Source: Candidatus Nomurabacteria bacterium RIFCSPHIGHO2_01_FULL_39_10 (lineage in GTDB: Bacteria; Patescibacteriota; Minisyncoccia; Phycocordibacterales; UBA9973). Taken from it: a DNA stretch of 7,056 bases. The position numbers and the translations under genes were made by a program. Within the stretch, counting starts at the first letter, position 1. Each line of letters begins with the position of its first letter. The DNA lies in NCBI GenBank assembly GCA_001786805.1, contig MFTJ01000031.1, forward strand, positions 7,318 to 14,373, in the 5' to 3' direction. The notes beneath the pieces are model-generated. The model ran no database searches and was not told the origin of the DNA. It worked only from the letters and a program-made list of their open reading frames with translations. Positions 4,223 to 7,056 of the stretch are shown one piece after another.

Positions 4223-4318
4223 AAGCAGAAAGAATTATAAAATTTTCTATCCCCGAGGGTCCCACTCAGTACTCCGAGAAGGGCGCAGGGGAAGAAAATT
4301 TTATAATTCTTTCTGCTT
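4223..4318. repeat. long inverted repeat between rpmE and prfA
   Basis: A 26-nt arm (4223-4248, starting AAGCAGAAAGAATTATAAAA) is repeated exactly in inverse orientation at 4293-4318. The pairing continues with CCCC/GGGG after a 1-nt bulge, about 31 bp in all. The arms are AT-rich while the 33-nt core (4255-4287) is GC-rich and itself structured around AGTACT. The right arm overlaps the rpmE stop codon and the left arm ends 7 nt before the prfA ATG. In the minus-strand transcript the hairpin is followed by UUAAUUU, so it may terminate or attenuate rpmE read-through into prfA. It could also be a MITE-like element; no clear target duplication is seen. Confidence 0.85.
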
Positions 4319-4535
4319 ACTTCTTAGCTTTTGAAGAAAGAACTTTTCTTTTATTAAATCTCTCCACGCGTCCCGCAGTGTCCATAATCTTTTCGTTGCC
4401 TGTATAAAAAGGATGGCACTTGCTACAGATTTCCATGGCGATTTCAGGCATAGTTGAGCCAACTTCAAAAACCGCCCCACAGGCACAGGTAGCCTTTGTT
4501 TTTATATCGTATTTCGGATGTATATCTTTTTTCAT
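4317..4535 (-). CDS. rpmE: 50S ribosomal protein L31
   Basis: A 72-residue zinc-containing (C+) L31. It begins MKKDIHPKYD, has CAC at Cys 17/19 followed by GAVFEVGST, then CSKCHPFYTGNEKIMDTAGRVERFNKR with Cys 37/40, so all four zinc ligands are present. The length is normal for the family. L31 binds the central protuberance of the 50S subunit and can act as a zinc reserve. An upstream TGT-GATAAT extended -10 (4553-4545) predicts a start about 3 nt before the ATG, hence an almost leaderless mRNA. The gene order rpmE-prfA is common in bacteria. The stop codon overlaps the arm of a long inverted repeat. Confidence 0.97.
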   Translation of the reverse strand: MKKDIHPKYDIKTKATCACGAVFEVGSTMPEIAMEICSKCHPFYTGNEKIMDTAGRVERFNKRKVLSSKAKK

Positions 4536-4544
4536 AATTAAAAC

Positions 4545-4572
4545 ATTATCACAATTTCTGTTTTAGAGCAAA
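4545..4572 (-). promoter_or_regulatory. promoter of rpmE
   Basis: On the minus strand, -35 TTTGCT (4572-4567), a 16-bp spacer, and GATAAT (4550-4545) preceded by TGT as an extended -10. The predicted start near 4538 is 3 nt upstream of the rpmE ATG. The -35 is weak. Confidence 0.45.
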
Positions 4573-4603
4573 TCCATATCGGATTTACCAGATTATCTAG
4601 ATT

Positions 4604-6658
4604 TTATTGCGGAACCACCTTTCTGTAATAATCGGTTTCGAGAATTTTCGCCGAATATTTGAATTTATCGGCAACTATTTGATTGATGACATCCCGATAC
4701 TCTTCTCCTCCTCCCGCGGCGCCTGCCTGCGCAGTTGTGGAATTAAATCTGGCATTATCGGTAATCCAACTCCGGTTCACAAAAATAACCAAGGGCGAAG
4801 CGTTTGAAAAAACATCCCTTCCCGCAAGCAGGCGCGAGTCATATTCCAAACCGAATAGATTTGACAATGTAGGAAGAATATCAAGAGGCGAGACGGGTTC
4901 GTCAACTGAAACAGTCTCCATCCCTTTTTTCCAAAGAATGAAAACGCTCTTATAAAGTTCAAAGTTTTCCTCCACTTTGTGTCCTGCCAGTTCATCAAGA
5001 GTTTCTTTGGGTAAACCGTAAGGATAATGATCCGGGACGATGGCAATAACGGTATTTTCGGCAACACCTGTGGCTTCAAGCTTTTCGGTTAATGATTTCA
5101 AGGCAAATTCCAATTCCAAATTAGCGGCAATATAAGCCTTGGCTGTATCGGAATATGACAGATCAGCAACATACGATTTATTTTTCTTCGCGATATAATT
5201 GCCCAAAAAATTATATTCTCGGTGTCCGCTGACAGTTATATAATAAACCGCGAACGGCTGTGAAGAAATGTATTCATCAGCCGTAACTTCTATCATTTCA
5301 AGATCGGACTCCGGCCATGTTTTTTTAACCTTCACTCCATTTCCGACACCCTTATAGTCATAGCCTAAATTAGGAATTGATTTATCTCTGCCATAGTAAG
5401 TGTATGTGTGGTCATGATACGCCTTTGTCAGATAGCCAAGTTTTTTAAATTGGCTGCCGAAGGCGAACGGCAGATAATTTTTGCCAGATTTAAGCATACT
5501 CCAAACACCCGATTTGGGGATAAGCCCCGTATTTAACACATACTCGCCATCAGAAGTGCTAACACCCCACACCGGATTATAAAAATTATTGAAAACGAAA
5601 CCCTCCGTAGACATTTTATAAAGTGTCGGAGTCAGCTCTGAACTCATGGCGTAGGGAGAAAAAGATTCGGCGAGAATCACAATAAGATTGTTTCCCTTAA
5701 ACATGCCTGTATAAGAATTCTTTTCCGCAGGCTTGCTTGAAGCAAAATATGCATGCATATCAAGCAAAGCCTGATTGCGTTCACCGTTTGATAAGCCGCT
5801 GAAATTGATATCCATCATGTTGTCCTTTTTGGACAACATGACTTCTTGCGCGACAGAAGGAGGCACATGTGAAATCTCCGCGGTATTTTGATTTCCGTTT
5901 TCTTCAAATCCGAATACAGCGCGCTCAAGGTCAAGACGCATGGTAGTAAGCACGCCGAGTTTTTTCATGGAGAGTTCCGGTGAGGCGATGTTGTAGTAAA
6001 CCGCATATTGGGAAAAATCATTTCCACTGGTTGCGCGTATGCTGAGTATGGAAACTCCGTAGCTTAGTATACCGGCAAACGCGACAATGAAAAGCCATGA
6101 CAATTTTGGGCGTTCTGAAAGAAAAAGCCTTTTACGGAACAAGAACAATAATATCAAAGGGGCAAAAAGCAAAGCAACCACCACGCCGTTTTTTATTATT
6201 TCTGAAGCGGCAACATCCCAAAATTGCATGGTGTCTTTCGCGCCAATGAGAGAATAGAGAGAAAGCGGGGTTTTAAAAATAAAGAAATAAATGATTTGCG
6301 CGCCATATGCAATTATAAAAACGAGAATAATAACCGAGGCAATAATCTTGTTTTTTATCTCTGAAGCAAAGACAGACGCAAAAAATAAAATAGAAGCGGC
6401 GGGAAGCGCGAGCATTACTGAGAAAACATAATCGCCGTCAAAAGATTTAAAAATTGATAGACGATAAACCAATTCAAGATATGATATTACTGCGACGTAA
6501 AAAACAAAAAGAGCATATTGCGAGAAATATCGACCATGCGTTCTTTGCGTTTGAAAAATTGGATTTCTTTTCTCATCTTCTCGGGACAATGGATATTTGT
6601 TTAATCTTTCGTCTAATATTTCTCTCGGCGGAGATATAACATCAAAAAATTTTTTCAT
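4604..6658 (-). CDS. LTA synthase / MdoB-type phosphoglycerol transferase (sulfatase fold)
   Basis: A 684-residue membrane enzyme with about five N-terminal membrane helices (near residues 48-68, 78-98, 104-128, 155-175, 186-206). A linker and a large extracellular alkaline-phosphatase/sulfatase domain from about residue 322 follow. The active-site pattern of LtaS-like proteins is visible: VILAESFSPYAM with metal ligand E331, GVSTSDGEY with catalytic T368, H479 in SGHREYNF, and PDHYPYG with D543/H544. The segment SPLDILPTLSNLFGL (590-604) is typical of the family's end. Such enzymes move glycerol phosphate, or another phospho-alcohol, from lipid to a cell-surface polymer; the true substrate in this organism is unknown. 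The residues after about 625, including a Gly/Ala-rich stretch at 643-651, go beyond the core domain. It lies 17 nt downstream of a lytic-transglycosylase-like gene, suggesting an envelope operon. Confidence 0.93.
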   Translation of the reverse strand: MKKFFDVISPPREILDERLNKYPLSREDEKRNPIFQTQRTHGRYFSQYALFVFYVAVISYLELVYRLSIFKSFDGDYVFSVMLALPAASILFFASVFASEIKNKIIASVIILVFIIAYGAQIIYFFIFKTPLSLYSLIGAKDTMQFWDVAASEIIKNGVVVALLFAPLILLFLFRKRLFLSERPKLSWLFIVAFAGILSYGVSILSIRATSGNDFSQYAVYYNIASPELSMKKLGVLTTMRLDLERAVFGFEENGNQNTAEISHVPPSVAQEVMLSKKDNMMDINFSGLSNGERNQALLDMHAYFASSKPAEKNSYTGMFKGNNLIVILAESFSPYAMSSELTPTLYKMSTEGFVFNNFYNPVWGVSTSDGEYVLNTGLIPKSGVWSMLKSGKNYLPFAFGSQFKKLGYLTKAYHDHTYTYYGRDKSIPNLGYDYKGVGNGVKVKKTWPESDLEMIEVTADEYISSQPFAVYYITVSGHREYNFLGNYIAKKNKSYVADLSYSDTAKAYIAANLELEFALKSLTEKLEATGVAENTVIAIVPDHYPYGLPKETLDELAGHKVEENFELYKSVFILWKKGMETVSVDEPVSPLDILPTLSNLFGLEYDSRLLAGRDVFSNASPLVIFVNRSWITDNARFNSTTAQAGAAGGGEEYRDVINQIVADKFKYSAKILETDYYRKVVPQ
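5815..5841. repeat. hairpin within the LTA-synthase-like gene
   Basis: TCATGTTGTCC (5815-5825) is repeated exactly in inverse orientation at 5831-5841 across a T5 loop, an 11-bp perfect stem. It encodes about residues 273-281 (VMLSKKDNM) in the linker between membrane helices and catalytic domain. It is not GC-rich, unlike the palindromes in atpB and prfA. Confidence 0.7.
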
Positions 6659-6675
6659 AAATTTTTCTCAATTTC

Positions 6676-7056
6676 TTAATCAAGCAAATCTATATCTCTC
6701 TGGATAACAGCTTGTAATTTGGCTAAACTTTTTGAATATGGACATGGTGATGTTTTATAGCCATTATATCTACAAGCGGCTTTGCTTTGAGCACTCGCGC
6801 TGTCACCGATCCCTCCAAGGTCGCTAAGATACATTCCCGAAGCCATAAAAGAATCGGCGGGAGACCAAGGATTTGGATAATATCCTAAAATATTTTCTAA
6901 GCGACTAATGAAATTTCTCCAAGTCGAAGGAAGAAATTGCGCTGGTCCTATGGAACCGCTATTCCAATAAACATTGGAAACAATAGGGCAAGATACAATG
7001 GTCTTAAACGGATCGAGACCAAGCGCTTTTGTTATTTCAAGAAAAGGACCGACATC
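6676..7056 (-). CDS. lytic transglycosylase-like protein, 5' part outside window
   Basis: The reading frame is open from the window edge to TAA at 6676-6678 and gives the C-terminal 126 residues. SGSIGPAQFLPSTW, at about residues 33-46 of the fragment, is the conserved core of lytic transglycosylase domains (SLT_2/MltB-like, GPxQFxPSTW). It is followed by NPWSPADSFMASGMYLSDLGG and a YNGY segment, which also fit that family. These enzymes cut the glycan strands of peptidoglycan outside the membrane. The catalytic Glu should lie upstream of the window and cannot be checked, nor can a signal peptide or additional domains such as a peptidase. The stop is 17 nt before the LTA-synthase-like ATG, so both probably share a transcript. 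Confidence 0.9.
   Translation of the reverse strand, partial: DVGPFLEITKALGLDPFKTIVSCPIVSNVYWNSGSIGPAQFLPSTWRNFISRLENILGYYPNPWSPADSFMASGMYLSDLGGIGDSASAQSKAACRYNGYKTSPCPYSKSLAKLQAVIQRDIDLLD

Noticed and set aside
4570..4586. AAATCC-N5-GGATTT hairpin as terminator of the LTA-synthase-like gene
   Set aside because: The stem is only 6 bp, mostly AT, with no T-tract after it on either strand, and it overlaps the rpmE -35 region.
5747..5760. ATATGCATGCATAT, a 14-bp palindrome within the LTA-synthase-like gene
   Set aside because: AT-rich simple alternating sequence over ordinary codons (Met-His-Ala); likely chance and not related to the GC-rich palindromes.
3226..6658. UGA recoding (Gly) as in Gracilibacteria or SR1
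   Set aside because: Long conserved genes such as prfA and the 684-residue transferase are complete under the standard code without in-frame TGA, and conserved Gly positions are encoded by GGN.

Overview
The window looks like a chromosomal segment of a Patescibacteria (Candidate Phyla Radiation) bacterium, most like the Parcubacteria/Paceibacteria. This is inferred from the reduced style of the proteins (release factor 1 with a shortened N-terminus, a minimal AtpZ/AtpI-like protein, many tiny genes), the AT-rich DNA broken by short GC-rich palindromes, a tRNA gene without encoded CCA, and the mix of conserved housekeeping genes with small orphan genes. No 16S gene or other decisive marker is present, so the placement is an inference.

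Layout: every protein gene lies on the minus strand; only one tRNA-Ile(GAU) gene is on the plus strand. Reading in the direction of transcription (high to low coordinates): a 5'-truncated lytic-transglycosylase-like gene (7056-6676) is followed 17 nt later by a large LTA-synthase/MdoB-type sulfatase (6658-4604), suggesting a cell-envelope operon. Then come rpmE (L31, 4535-4317) and prfA (RF1, 4215-3226), separated by a ~96-bp long-armed inverted repeat. Next is a single-RRM glycine-tailed RNA-binding protein (3084-2764) with its own promoter, a ~100-nt leader and a bidirectional terminator shared with the convergent tRNA-Ile gene (2609-2680).

Back-to-back promoters then drive tRNA-Ile on one side and, on the other, a small zinc-ribbon protein (2527-2369) with a coiled-coil protein (2367-2056). 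An overlapping HEPN/nucleotidyltransferase pair follows (2024-1339; toxin-antitoxin-like), then a degraded asparaginase relic. The window ends in the beginning of the F-type ATP synthase operon: an atpZ/atpI-like gene (1136-894) overlapping atpB (907 to beyond position 1), with a good sigma70-type promoter upstream.

Points for follow-up: GC-rich palindromes lying in frame inside conserved genes (atpB twice, prfA once), resembling in concept the protein-coding palindromic elements of Rickettsia; a possible SD-sequestering switch in the RRM mRNA leader; extended -10 promoters placed so that transcription starts at or beside the AUG of three genes (predicted leaderless mRNAs); a tRNA-Ile whose T-loop has C instead of the near-universal U55; and the long inverted repeat between rpmE and prfA. 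I see no clearly new defence or biosynthetic system; the HEPN/MNT pair is the closest thing to one.
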